Source of the DNA: Ichthyophthirius multifiliis
Lineage: Eukaryota > Ciliophora > Oligohymenophorea > Hymenostomatida
DNA: 64,000 nucleotides
NCBI RefSeq assembly: GCF_000220395.1
Contig: NW_004087746.1
Span: 248,001 to 312,000, forward strand
Reading direction: 5' to 3'
Part shown: positions 40,632 to 53,318 of the stretch, piece by piece
Numbering within the stretch: position 1 is the stretch's first letter
Layout of the letters: each line of letters starts with the position of its first letter
Program-made: the position numbers and the translations under genes
Notes under the pieces: generated by a model
Database searches by the model: none
What the model was told of the DNA's origin: nothing
What the model saw: only the letters and a program-made list of their open reading frames with translations

Positions 40632-42648
40632 TCATTTTACTGCTTAAAGAATTCCACCATTAATAAAATATTATTTAATATTTTTATCCTTAAAAATAAT
40701 TTCAATAGGAATCATATTTAGCATTGTTTTAGTACTCCATATTTTTTTTGTTAAGTTAATACAGTAAGGTAACCAAAATAAAAGTAAAATAATAGCTAAA
40801 AAAAAAATGAAAATACTAAATTTGATTTCTTCAATATAACTTTCATCATCTAAATAAGATTAAATACTTTCCAATAATTTAATATTTAATTATTCTATAA
40901 AATTTATTAGAAATCTTTGTAGTTTCTCTAAATTAATCCATGTATTTTTTTCTTCAAAAATTTCTAGTTTAGATTTTTATTTTCTTTATATCGAAAAATT
41001 ATTATAAAACTATCTTATATCTTTTTTAATTTTTATTTTTTTTTTAAAAAAAAAAATATTTATTTAAATACCTTCGGTATATGATACTATTGCTAATTTT
41101 AACCCACTTTATAATATTTTATCATTTAATTATTCACATTATTATAAAGTTAAGTTTTCAACTTCTTTAAATAAAATACAAACATTATCAAAGTTTCCAT
41201 TTTTAAACATTTCATTGAATTAATCAAATTTTGTAGGATATGATTTCATATAACTATCGAATATTTATTTTTCATTCGTATAAATTAAAGCAGTAAATTA
41301 TTATATAATATTTACAAATTCTTATTTATCATTAATAATTTCTTCATAAGTATACAAAAAATTATATCTTTAAAAAAATATATATATTTTTTATTTTTTT
41401 TGTTAAAAAAATACTTTAAAATACTATTTCTTTAACAGTTTAATTTCAAGTTATTTAATATGTTTTATTTATTTTGTAAAAAATTTATTTATAAAATTAA
41501 AGAAATAATAAAGTAAGAAATAGATAAGATTGATATAATAGAAAATTAAAGAATTATATTTTTCTTATTAGTATTATCTCTTTAACTACATAATTTCTGA
41601 AGTCTTATATTTTTATACTATTCATCATCTTAATTTAAAATTATATCTTTATTATTCTATATAAAAAATAAATGCATTTATATAATAAAAATTATACTTT
41701 TGTGTTTAATTTTATATCTATATTAGTAATATTTTAATCCAATTTATTTTAATTAATAGATTCATTTTATATATTTTTATTAAAATTTTATGTTTATTCT
41801 TCATTATTTATAATTTAAATTAATATTTCTTATTTAGCTTTTACCTATTAATTAAAGTTCTTATTGCTTTGTTCCTCAATAAATGTTTCTAAATAAATAT
41901 CACATCTTGAGGCTAGTTCTTTAATTTCAGACAAGCTTATCATTCCAAAAAGGGAAAGTATTTTAATATTAGCAGATTATATTTAAAATATAATTGAAAT
42001 TAAGATAAATTAAGATATTATAATACATATTATTCCTAAAGAAAATAATATTATAAATATTTACTAATAATCATCTGTTTTATTTTCATATTATTAATAT
42101 ATTTCTATAGAATTATATTATGAACCTTATATTAATACAGAAAGTCCATTAGTTATTATATAAAAGAAATTTTATTACGTAGATTCAATTTAATAGGTAC
42201 TTATTTTATTAAAAAATAATTTAAAAATATAAATAAATACTTTTAATTTGATAAATTTTAATATTAAAATTAATTTATTTCAGATTTTGCAATTGCTGAT
42301 GCTGCAGTAATATATTAAATAAGTGCATCTTATAAAGTGTTTTAGTAAATTTTATTATTTCCATTTTATAATAAAAATTATATTTCAAAAACTTGTTTGT
42401 CTAATTTACTTTATAATGAAATATCTAAAGTTATTTTTCTTTTAATAATTTCAAAATAAACATTTTGTAATTTATTTACATATGACATAAGCTTTATTTA
42501 TGATTTAAGTTTAAATATTATAATTTAAATAAATCAAAAAAAAATACATAATCTTATGTATCTTAAAAATATTATTATTTAGTATATTAAGGTTAATCAA
42601 GTCTAAATTAAACAAAATTGCTGAAAAAAAAATATTATATATAAATAA

Positions 42649-42713
<65 letters not shown>

Positions 42714-44116
42714 TACATATATATACATTTATATAGTTATACATATATGTTGATATATTTTATATATATTCTTATAATTATATATATTTTATAATTTATT
42801 TACTTTGAAATAGCCCATAATTTCTTTGTATAATAATTAACATCAGCCATAATACTTTCTCTATTATAATTTTAATATATTTATTAAGTTCCTTATTCAA
42901 CTTCTTTATAATATTTTTTTTGAAAGCTAATTCAACATTTAAAATTGTTAATAAAATTATAATTAGATTTACAAATGTTGCTTATAATATATTAATTTTG
43001 TTGGTGTCTATTTTTTTGAAATAAATTATAATATATATTAATATTATAATTTAAATAAAGAAACTTATTTATCAGAAATCAATTATTTAAACTCTTTAAT
43101 TTATCTAGCTTTATTTATAGCAGATTCATTAGATAAGTTAGAATCTTTATCATTTATTTCATTTTATTAATTTAAACCTTAATTAACTATTTACTTTATA
43201 ATTTCAGTTGTATTTTTTTATATTTATTAAATATTTTATGTTTATTATTAATTATTTAATAATTGTGAATTTTAATAAATTTATATTTAATCTACTTTAG
43301 ATTCTTTATTTTCTATAATATCGTTTAATTATGAATTCTATAGATCATCATATTCATCTAATTCAATGAATTTTACAATATTTATCTATTTAATTTTTTA
43401 TATTTTTTTAATATATATGATTAATTTGTTTTTTTTTAAAAAAAAAAAAAGGACTTCTCTATCATCAAATTTTTAATGTTTGACTATATTCATTCTAACT
43501 TTTATTCTTTTATATTTTGTTTTTTTATTTTGATAATATTTTAATTTTCATATTATTATGATGATATATGAACGTATTAACTATCTTCAAAATTTTCTTC
43601 TTCTGAATCATCTTAATCAATTAAAATTTTTTATTAAACTAACGATGTATCAAAATTTAGAATTAAACCTTTTGGATTTTTTAATAATTCGCCTATTTCT
43701 GGATTTTTTAATTCTGGGCATATTGTATCTTTTTTTATTTATTTTTAATAACAAAAAATAATAATTATTAAATTAATTTTATTATAATATTTAATTAAAA
43801 TAACCTATTGCAAATTCAGTATTATTTTAACTATTTCCATACATTAAAGATGCTGATATCCCTAATGATTAATAACAAGATTATGTAATTCCTTAAAGAG
43901 TGTAAGTATCAGTTCTATATATTAAGTAATGAAAATTTTCATCTATATTTTAATTAAAAGTACTTCTAACTACAGATTAATTTTATTATTACATATCTTT
44001 TAAAAATCCAACAATAGTAATTCCTTCTAATAAATTAGGAAGTATTTTTATAACTAAAGAACATGGTACTAAATATTAATTCTTTTTAGTAAAAAAATTT
44101 TAATATATAAAAAATT

Positions 44117-44161
<45 letters not shown>

Positions 44162-44897
44162 TATATAAATAAATACATATTTATATTTACTTTATTTTTA
44201 GCTAATATTGTTCTTTCTAATCCAATAAATTTTTATTGTGAAGTTTCTAAATAATTAAATATAAAAGAATTGTGTATTTCGGCATATACTTAAGGCATTA
44301 ACTTAGATATATTTTATTATAGAATTTCTTATTTAGTCCATCCTAATATTCTTTTAAAAGAAAAATTAGATTTCATATATTTTTTTGTTATTTTACCTTG
44401 TAATTTCATTATTTACATTTGTTACTATTCCCATTTAATTATAATTTCCTGAAATAGTAATAATTGCTGCATTAGAATTTTCGCCATATTTAAGTTTATT
44501 GGAGTCTTGAAAAGTTCTTGACATACTGTATGAATTTCTTGTATATTTTACTGAATCTAGAATCTTTTCACCTTCAGCTTAATCATTTGCTATATCTTTT
44601 AGAAAGTTTCCATATATTTCTTAGGATTTTATATGATTTGGATATATTGCCCTTAACTCTTTAAATAATTTAGTAACCTTTTTTATTTGTTTGAATTATA
44701 ATTATTTTTATTTAAATTAAATATTAAATTTATAAAATTACTTTATCTACAGATGATTTTATTTAATATCCTGTAATTTTTGAAATTTATGGATTTTCAT
44801 CTTATAATTATTTCCAAAAATCTAAATGTAATAAAATACTTGCCTTAACAAATATTTGAAATTAGAAAAACTAAAAAAAATACGAATTTTATAAAAA

Positions 44898-44936
<39 letters not shown>

Positions 44937-46857
44937 AATTTATATAATCACTTTTTTCTAAAACATAACTATTTTATTTACATCTATATTTATACTATCT
45001 CCTTCTTTTTTATCTATATTCTTTATTTCATTTTCAACTTATGTATTAAATCTTAATATTTATTGTTTAATAAAAAATTAAATAAATGAAACACAAAAAT
45101 ACCTAAATAAAGCGAATTTTTCTTACATACTTGGTTTTAAATCATTACAGACCATACTTTCATACAATGCTTTAAATCTATTTTTAAGTTTTTCATGTTA
45201 AATGAAAGAATGAAGTAAATGTAATCTACTTTTAAGCAATCTTCAATCATAAATTTGACAAATAAATACCATGTTTTTAATAATAAAGGCATATTATCGT
45301 TTTTAGTTTCATCTATTAAAAGTAATCGGCAGTGACAAATATCTTTTTTACATTATTTGTAATGTAATTTTAGAATTCCTTCTAGTAAAATTCTTTTCTC
45401 TGTTATTTCTATATTCTTTATTAAATCAATTATTATGAAAATATACATTTCTGCATCTTAATCTTTCTTAAAATCAGTAACGTTTTATTTTAATAAAAAA
45501 TAATTTCTATTATAAATTATTTAATTGTAAAAAAGTCCGATAAAAGGGTATCCTATATTTAAAAAATTATTATGTATAAATATTTTATATTTAAAAACAA
45601 AAAAATACAATTAAAAAAATACAATTGTTTAAAATAAAAAATAAATGTTTTTTTTTTTATAATTATATAATTATATTTTTAATTTTTATATTTTATATAC
45701 CTATTATCATAAATATAAAACTAATGTCATTAGTTGTCCCTTCGTCTAAATAAATCACTAATACACAACAAAATGTAACCCAAAATAGTAAACATTCACA
45801 ATATACGGCAAATTATTAAACGTTCTAAAAAAATAAAAATATTATATAGACATATATATTTTATAATTACTTTATTATAATATGCTAGTGTTTTATATCT
45901 TTATAATAAAATGAATAAATAAATTATATTTATAATAATAATAAATTATTTAAAATAAGATCCATCAATATCAATAGTAACATAAAAAGGTAAAATAAGT
46001 TTAATAACTAGAATTATAAATAAATATATTATTATTATTAATTAAAATAAAAAGAAATAATTATTTTATATTACAAAATTTCAATAAAGGCATTAATGAT
46101 TAAGGAGATGCAAAAGGCAGCTAAGAAGAAGGATTAAGATCAATAAAAAAAAACATAAATAAAAAACTTACAATAAGTTAAAATATTAAACAAATAATAG
46201 CAAATGTTAAATGAATATAATATACACCTGAATAACAAGGATACTCTATGTGAATGCTTAAATCATTATTACATATTATATATACAATATAAGTATTAAT
46301 AATAGGCAGAGTAAGAATATTAATTATCAATAAACCAAATAATGTTAAAATACTAACTAAATAAGAAACAACTACTGATGTATTTTTTTCATTATTTATT
46401 ATTTTTTTGGATGTAATTATTAATAATATACAAAAAATTAAGGTAATAGAAGAACTTACATATAAAATTATTAATCCATTTTAATATGTCGATGTGAAAA
46501 AAAAGTAGTTAAACTAAAAAAATTATATCATTTATTAAAATGCTTTTAATATTTTTGTGTTCCATAGATATTAATTTCCTATATAATATATACTAAAATA
46601 GAGAATTTATATATTTTCTATAAACATAAGAAGATAGTATAAGAAATTATTACAAGTCTATTTATTTATGTTATTTTATATTATTATTATTTTTAAAAAA
46701 AAAAGTAAATAAATTTTGTTTAATAATAGTTTTTAAATTAATTTATAATTACTTAGTTCTATAATAATTCAAACATTACTAAATGAACCCAAATTTTAAT
46801 TTTTATTTCAACTTTATCCCAAAAGGATTAAAATTATATAGTGTTTTAGTTAATCAT
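40632..46857 (-). CDS. TmcB-like multi-pass membrane protein with PAS domain
   Basis: Large multi-intron gene; only the ends and clear exons are placed. Start chosen at ATG 46857 (MINQNTIQFQSFWDKVEIKI), stop TGA 40634. The N-terminal half has several helices (LSYVSSSITLIF-like, SYLVSILTLFGLLIINIL, GVYYIHLTFAIICLIFQLI) with DLNPSSQLPFASPQS, then GYPFIGLFYNQ, an architecture I know from ciliate 'tiny macrocysts B' proteins. A PAS domain sits at about 44550-44000: RILGWTKQEILQQNISKLMP, VYAEIHNSFI, LVPCSLVIKILPNLLEGITI and VGFLKDM. More helices follow, ending in FLAIILLLFWLPYCINLTKK and MLNMIPIEIIFKDKN. It is probably a membrane sensor or signal receptor of the TmcA/B type. Most introns are (AT)n-rich, and the exon count (at least a dozen) is not resolved. 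Confidence 0.7.
42651..42732. repeat. (AT)n microsatellite inside a TmcB-like intron
   Basis: About 40 AT units with a few ACAT variants. They lie between coding blocks of the minus-strand gene, so most likely in an intron. A standard-code ORF across it (42511-42744) is spurious. Confidence 0.85.
44121..44164. repeat. (AT)n microsatellite, intronic
   Basis: About 20 AT units between PAS-region exons of the TmcB-like gene. Confidence 0.85.
44901..44933. repeat. (AT)n microsatellite, intronic
   Basis: About 16 AT units between exons of the TmcB-like gene. Confidence 0.85.
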
Positions 46858-47107
46858 TTTTTATATAATATTTTTTTATTATAATAATAGTGATTATTTG
46901 AATATTTAATATAATATATATATTATAAAATTACTTTTTGACAATAATTTATATATTAATTCAAAAAAGTAGTTTTTTTATTTTCAAATGAGTTTATTTA
47001 ATAAAAATAAACTAAAAAAATTATAAATGATTTTCCAGTTTAAAAAGATTTATATATTTTTTTAAAAAATAAATAAAAATAATTATTTTAAAATTTGAAT
47101 ATACATA
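46858..47107. other. AT-rich intergenic
   Basis: 250 nt between two minus-strand genes. No coding signal was seen. Confidence 0.5.
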
Positions 47108-47636
47108 TCACAAAAATTCTGTTAATATTTATATTTTCTAATCGTTTTAATTTACTACCAATTCTTTTTTTTTAAGTTTTTCTAGTTTTATTATTTCGTA
47201 TTATTTTTGATCGTTTTATTTTATTAATTCTTAATATCTTTTAATTTAATCTAACCTTTTCTGAAAAAAAAAAAAAATTAATTTTTTTTTTATTTTTATT
47301 TTTATTTTTTTGGGATTTTTATATAAATATTACTTCTTTTGCATCTTTTTTAAATTCTTTAATTGCTTTTTTTTATTTTTCTTCTTTTTTTTTTAAATAT
47401 TCATCTTTTCTACGTTTTTTTGCTCCAAAGAAACTTTCCATATATGATCTTATATTATTAATAATAAAAATTAAAAATATAAATATTTTAAAATAATTGT
47501 TTTTTGTTTAAATTAACTTTCTCTCATCTTCGTCAAAAACAATTGCAATTTTTTTTTTTTTATTTTTCTTATCAAATTTATTTTTATTTTTCTAAATTTT
47601 CTATTGTTTATCCTTTTTTTATTTATTTTTACCCAT
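47108..47636 (-). CDS. NOL12: Nucleolar protein 12 (NOL12/RRP17) family
   Basis: Three exons, 47636-47518, 47448-47334 and 47260-47108 (introns 69 and 73 nt), 128 aa. A lysine-rich N-terminus leads into IAIVFDEDERKSYMESFFGA, the family landmark (human 'VLVFDEDARRDYLTGFHKRK'), followed by KKRRKDEYLKKKEEKQKKAI and a long basic helix (KRLDQIKRYQELIKQ). NOL12/Rrp17 proteins act in pre-rRNA processing in the nucleolus, with exonuclease activity in yeast. This copy is shorter than the human one but covers the conserved block. The start is 118 nt from the BUD13 start on the other strand. The 3' intron carries a T14CAG acceptor. Confidence 0.85.
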
Positions 47637-47754
47637 ATTTTTTTTTATATTATTTATCTTTTATTTATTTATTATAATTTTAATCTTAAATATTTTTTTT
47701 TTTAATTATAATAAATAGTAAAATACATAAAAATTAATAAAAATAGTAATAATA
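47637..47754. promoter_or_regulatory. Bidirectional promoter region NOL12/BUD13
   Basis: Only 118 nt separate the divergent start codons of two RNA-processing genes, so it must serve both. It is A/T-rich with poly-T and poly-A stretches; no specific motif is identifiable by eye. Confidence 0.5.
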
Positions 47755-48648
47755 ATGTCATCAAAATTAGATTATTTAAAAAAATATTTAAATGACGAAA
47801 AAATAAATAAAAAGAAAAAACAATCTACAGCAAAACCTGCATTTTAACTATTTGATGAATAAGAATTTAAATAAACGTAAAATAAAATGAACTAAGATCT
47901 AGATAATTATTATGATGAAAATAACGAAGAGTACGCTCCTATAATAGTCGAAACAGCAGAGAGTTCAAAATATACAAAAGAATAAAAAGAATAAGTTATA
48001 TAAGAATAAAAAAAAAAAAAAATCAGACATGATTCTGAATCAGAAGAAGAAAATTAATAAAACGAAGATTAAAAAAAACTAGACGCTTTTAGAAGTAAAA
48101 TAAATAAAGCTTTAGATTAAGAAGATAATTAACCAGAAACTGTATATAGAGATGCCTTGGGAAGGAAAGTATCAGCGAGGGAATTATTGAATTAATAGAA
48201 GACAAAAAAAGATAAAATTGAAGAATTAAAGATATAAAATCAAGAAAGAATTGATTAATGGGGGAAAGGCTTGAAATAAAAAGAAGATAAATAAAATCAA
48301 AAAGAAGCCATTAAAAATGCTAAAAATGAATTATATGTGGGAGAATATGCAATTTCAAAATAAACTGAAATCGAACTTATGAAATAAACGCGTTTTAACG
48401 ATCCTATGTAAAATTTAATTGATAAAGAAGATTAAAAAATTACATAAGCCAAGCTTAATTTAGGGAAAAATTTCTGTAGACTTTAGTGTAAATTCCCACC
48501 AGTATCAAATAGGTTTAATATTTTACCAGGGCATATGTGGGATGGAGTTGATAGGGGTAATTAATTTGAAGCTAGGTATTTTGATATGCTTAATAAAAAA
48601 AAAGATAGAGCAAGGAAAGCGCATGTTAATGATGTGGCGTAGATATGA
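47755..48648 (+). CDS. BUD13: Pre-mRNA-splicing factor BUD13 (Cwc26)
   Basis: Intronless 297 aa, ATG 47755 to TGA 48646. The N-terminus SSKLDYLKKYLNDEK matches the family's start. An acidic/Q-rich linker follows, then the conserved C-terminal half: ETVYRDALGRKVSARELLNQ, DQWGKGLKQKEDKQNQ, EIELMKQTRFNDPMQNLIDK and the diagnostic PPVSNRFNILPGHMWDGVDR followed by GNQFEARYFDMLNKK. BUD13 with Pml1 and Snu17 forms the RES complex, which promotes spliceosome activation and retention of unspliced RNA. The normal end (KAHVNDVAQI) is present. It is divergent from NOL12. Confidence 0.95.
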
Positions 48649-48848
48649 ATTGAATAATGCTATTTATAATTATTTTTTTCTATGTTTTTATTATTTTAAA
48701 TTATATTTTTATTGGAAAAATTATTAAAGTTTATTCTATAAAGTATTTTAATAAAAAAATTTTAATGATTATTTATAAATAAAATAATATTAATATAAAA
48801 AAAAAAATACTAAAAAATTAGTAAATAATTAATTAAATATTTAAATTA

Positions 48849-50869
48849 TCAATTAATAAATATTTATCTACCATTTAAATCATGAGTACCTCTGATATTA
48901 TTTTACATACCAATTATAGTGATAAAATTGTCAATTTAATCTTAGTTAATATTTATATAATCTCTACTTAAGATCCAAATAACGCCTTCAGTACATGGAG
49001 GATATGTAAGAGAGCCTTCATATTTATAATAATTATCTAATTTATTAACAAGCTAATTTAAAAAAAGAAAATTATAAAAAATTATAAGCATATATATGTA
49101 TAATATTATTTATAATCTTTTTTAAAAAAAATATAATCAAAAATAAAATAAAAAATTTCATAAAAATAAATTATTAAAAAAATTCAATTAAAAGAATTAA
49201 ATAATATATATATATATATATAAAATAAATTAAAAAATTTGTATTTATATATTTATATTTTTTTTTTTTATAGTTATTATCTTTTTATTTATTTTTTACT
49301 TAATCTAAACTTAATACTAAATTTTCTAATTTTATATATTTTTCAATTTCTTACAATTAATTTTCTTTATGTGCATATATTCCTATATTTTATAAAAACT
49401 CGTTTTTATTTCCTACTTTAGCGTTTCCAAATAAACTAACTATTAATTTTTTTCCATTATTATTTTAATGCTCAATTTATATTTCAATATTTGCTCTTAT
49501 GTTATCATCCTCAAACTTTAATATTAAATAATATTTTATTTAAAAATAAATTTAAATTAACTGTATGTTCTGATGGATGATGAATATGTACATATTAAGC
49601 GAAATAAATTTCATTTTAATATTTTAACTATCCAAATTAACCCACTACTGTAATTTTTATTCCATCATTTACTAACATAGGACTTTTATTTAATTAACTA
49701 TATTATATTTATATTTCATTATTAGTAACTTCTTTTATTAAATAGAGTTAAGTATTAATATTTATTGGACTTTACATTTTACCTATTTTACATAATTCAG
49801 GCCATTTATCTGTTTTCAAAATTGGAATTTTATCCCTTTTGCTTTCTTTATTAGATGAATTTTTTTCTTCTTTATTATTTTAAGTTGAATAAGAATTATT
49901 GTTATTTTCGTTTTTTTTAGAAATGAATGATATATTGGAAGATTCCTCTGTTTATTCATTGTTTTCATCTTTATTTTTTTATAAACTCACTTTATTTTTT
50001 TATTTATTATTTTAAGTTTTTTCTTTATTTTAGGTTTTTTTATTTTAATTTCCTTTTTCATTCTTTTTATTATCTGGTTTTTTTTCTTATTATATATTTT
50101 TTTGTTTTTTTACTACAAATAGATTTTTATCTTTATTATTTTTTTCTTCATTTTAATCTTATTCTTCAATATCTTCTTATTATTCATTTTCTTCTTATTA
50201 TTCATTTGTTAATTTGTTTTATAATTTTTATTAATAATTTTCATCTTCTTCTTTATTTTCATTTATTTAATTATCTTTTATTTTATTTTAATTATCTTAT
50301 TTTTCATTTTATTAGTTTTTTTAAAGTGAATCTTCATTTAGTTTATCAATATTATCTTAGTCTTCAGATTTTTTTTAAAATATTATATCTTCAATTTATA
50401 TATTAAATTTTTGCTAATTATCTTTACCTGGTTATTCTTTTTATAAAACAATATAATCAGAATCCTTAATTAATTTAGCTGAAGGAATTTAAGAATGACC
50501 AAATATAAAAGGATCATAAATTGTATCATCACCAAGCAAAATAATACTATCTTTGATTTTATTAATTTTACTATCAGCTAAAACATCTTAATTATTTATC
50601 ATTAATTAAGTTTCATCTTCTTATTTTTCATCATTCTATTTGCGAATATCAAAATTAATATATATTTCTTATTTTTAGACTTAAATAGCTCTTCCTTAAT
50701 AAGAAAGAACTTAAGGAAAATCATCTAATTAATATTAGTTTAATTTGAGTGTATCATAAGATATTAACCATATAGTAGGTTCACAAGGAGAAACTGTATC
50801 AGATCCTTTAATATTTATTTTAAATAATAATTATATATTAAAGTTTTAAAAATTATTTATAATATAAAT

Positions 50870-50924
<55 letters not shown>

Positions 50925-51637
50925 ATATAATTTTTTTATAAAATAACCTTAATAAATAAAAAATCTATTTTTTTTAGGAAGTATTTATTGTAAATTAAAT
51001 GATTGAGGTATTTAAAAACTTTAATTTTATTATAAATTTCTTAACAAGCCTTTTCCGAAACCTAAATTTGATAAAAAATTACTTTCCGAACCAAAAGTAA
51101 ATAAGAAAACCATATTTAATTTTAATTAATCTGATGAGACAAATTTTACTTGCATTTCTAAAGGGAAAAAAGTATCTGAATTTCCTACCTTTTATTTTTT
51201 TATTATATTATATTTTGTATTGTATTTATTCAAATTTTTATTTTGTATTTACTGAATGATCAGAAGGACTTTTAAAAACAATTTAATATGATGAAAATAT
51301 TGTATTTTAATGAGAAATTTGACCAAAGTCCCCTTTTATTGTCAATTAATTATTTATATTTTATAAAAAATGGTGTCCTTAGTTTATTTCACGAAAACTT
51401 ATGTCTAAATTTAATACTTTTTTTTATATAAATAAAATATATATTAATTTTCTATTATTTTACACATATAACTAAAAGGTCCATTTATATTTATTGGGCT
51501 TTATAAGGCAGAGGCATCTAAACAATTTCCGAACCATTAATTATTTTGGTCTACTTATGAAAGTGTAGATTATTGGTTTAAATTTACTGTTAATGTTATG
51601 ACTAATAAAAGTATAATAAAATAATTTTTTTTAACAT
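48849..51637 (-). CDS. Tandem alpha-carbonic-anhydrase-fold protein, zinc ligands degenerate
   Basis: Six exons: 51637-51464, 51416-51253, 51188-50948, 50805-49562, 49515-49300 and 49052-48849, introns 47-247 nt, about 747 aa. A signal-peptide-like start ([15 protein letters not shown]) is followed by CA domain 1 ([20 protein letters not shown] ... [16 protein letters not shown]), a long E/N/K/Q linker, and CA domain 2 ([18 protein letters not shown] ... HIHHPSEHT ... [16 protein letters not shown] ... [13 protein letters not shown]). In domain 2 two zinc His remain in HIH, but the third (family ELHLVH) reads EIQIEH, Gln from TAA at 49479-49477. In domain 1 the HxH is VFK and the third site is Gln (LEMQVKF). 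The secreted or surface location is inferred from the signal. The ATG is in frame with the rest only if the T8 run at 51625-51632 is one base short. Confidence 0.8.
50876..50929. repeat. (AT)n microsatellite in CA intron 3
   Basis: The run makes up much of the 142-nt intron 50806-50947. Flanking exons splice in phase. Confidence 0.85.
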
Positions 51638-52325
51638 ATATTGTTTTTTTTATTTATTTTTAAAAATATTAATTCATGTAAATACATATATACAAATATT
51701 TATATATAATATTTTTTATTTTTTATTTTAAAAAAAAATATAAATTTAATTTTCTTTTTCTTTTTACTTTTACATATTATTTCATAAATTAATATTAAGA
51801 ATTAAATTCAAATAATTATTTAATTCTTGATTATACAATATATATATGTTTTTTTAAGAGCAGACTTAATTTATTTATTTTTTTATTAAAAATATGAAAA
51901 TTATAAATATTTTAATCAATTGAATTTTATTTTTTTTATATTATTCTATTATATTAATTTAATTATTCCATTTTAATGATAATCAAGTTTTATTAAATTG
52001 ATAAATATAAAAAGAACTTTTAATTATTAAAGATAATAAAATAATTTTTATTTTTATTGACTTTACGCTGTTTGTCCTTATATATTGATATAAACCCCCC
52101 CATATTTGAAATAAACCCAAAGTTTCTTAATAAAAATTTATTTTTAAAAATGATCAAAAAATTTTTAACTTAAAATGAAAATTCCCTCATATATATTAAC
52201 ATATAAATTTATATTAAAATATTTTTGAATATATGTAATTATAAAAATAGTATTATTTTTGATAATATACTTTATGAAAATAAAGCAAATAACAGTGATT
52301 TTAGTAAAATCTTGTAGGATTTACA
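51638..52325. other. AT-rich intergenic
   Basis: 688 nt, no ORF of interest. It has a C-rich island (AAACCCCCCC-type) near 52094, unusual here, in GATATAAACCCCCCCATATT. Confidence 0.5.
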
Positions 52326-53084
52326 TCACATCACTGTATTAAATTTCGACCTAATATTTTTTATATTTTCATCTATTTCTTTTAGTCTTTTTATAATTTT
52401 TTTCTTATGATCATAAATTATTTAAGAAATAATACTTATTTAGTTTATTTAAGTTAAATATTATATAAAATTTTCCTTTTTATTATCATTTTCTTAAAAG
52501 ATAATTTTACTTTCGTATTTTTGTTTATTTTACTGTTTTTATTCACTTTCTATTTTTTTATTTTTTCTTATTATTTAATCATTTTTTTCTTTTATTTAAA
52601 TATTTTTAAATTTTTCTAATAATCTTTTTGATAATACTAATAATTTTTTATATGGCCTTGTAAGCATATAATAGATATTATATGAATATTATGTTAGTAT
52701 ATATAATCAAAAATTTAATAAGAAGTTTCGAGTTTTCTAAATTATAAATACAATTTTATATTCAATAGTTTTAAAGTCGTACTTAATCAATAAATGTCAT
52801 AATTTATATCAAACTAAACACTTTAATTTTTTAATTTTTATTTTAGGGTATTGGTGAATTTCGAACACAATTTAATTAGGCTCAGAGATTGGAGTTCCAA
52901 GTAACTATTCATTTTTTTCCTTTTTTATATTAATATATTAATAATTTATTTTATTTTAGTAATTATTTGTATTGCTTCTCTAATTCAAGTTATTATTTAT
53001 ACTGTTTAGTTTATTATTCTTGATTTTAAATTAAATACATATTTCTGAAGTATAATTAAAGTTATCAAACTTCAAATAGAACAT
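52326..53084 (-). CDS. Possible coiled-coil gene, exon structure unresolved
   Basis: Two good protein-like blocks lie on the minus strand. The upstream one starts at ATG 53084 (MFYLKFDNFNYTSEICIQFK) and runs to about 52817 with LLGTPISEPNQIVFEIHQYP. The downstream one is open from ATG 52667 (MLTRPYKKLLVLSKRLLEKF) to TGA 52328, 113 codons of E/K/I coiled coil ending KNIRSKFNTVM. They may be one gene joined by an intron in 52690-52810 (a GTGTTTAG...TTTAG candidate), but the best join leaves the downstream block in another frame. On the plus strand 52852-52903 also reads as protein with good splice sites (GIGEFRTQFNQAQRLEFQ), so the coding strand of the middle part is not certain. No family was recognised. 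Confidence 0.35.
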
Positions 53085-53283
53085 TATTAAAAAATTTTAA
53101 TTACTTTTTTCAGATTAATTTATTTATAATTTTGTCCTTTTCTGAATTATGAATAAATATTATAGTGTTTATTAAATATAATAAATATAAAATTGAATAT
53201 AATATATTTTTTTTATTCTAATAAATAATATATTTATTTTATATATATTTATAAAAATTATATTTAAATATAATATATATATG

Positions 53284-53318
<35 letters not shown>

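Noticed and set aside
42511-42744. 77-aa (IY)n-rich minus-strand ORF
   Set aside because: It runs through an (AT)n microsatellite in an intron of the TmcB-like gene.
49927-50406. 159-aa plus-strand ORF rich in Phe/Tyr/Ile
   Set aside because: Antisense shadow of the acidic E/N/K linker in the carbonic-anhydrase-fold gene.
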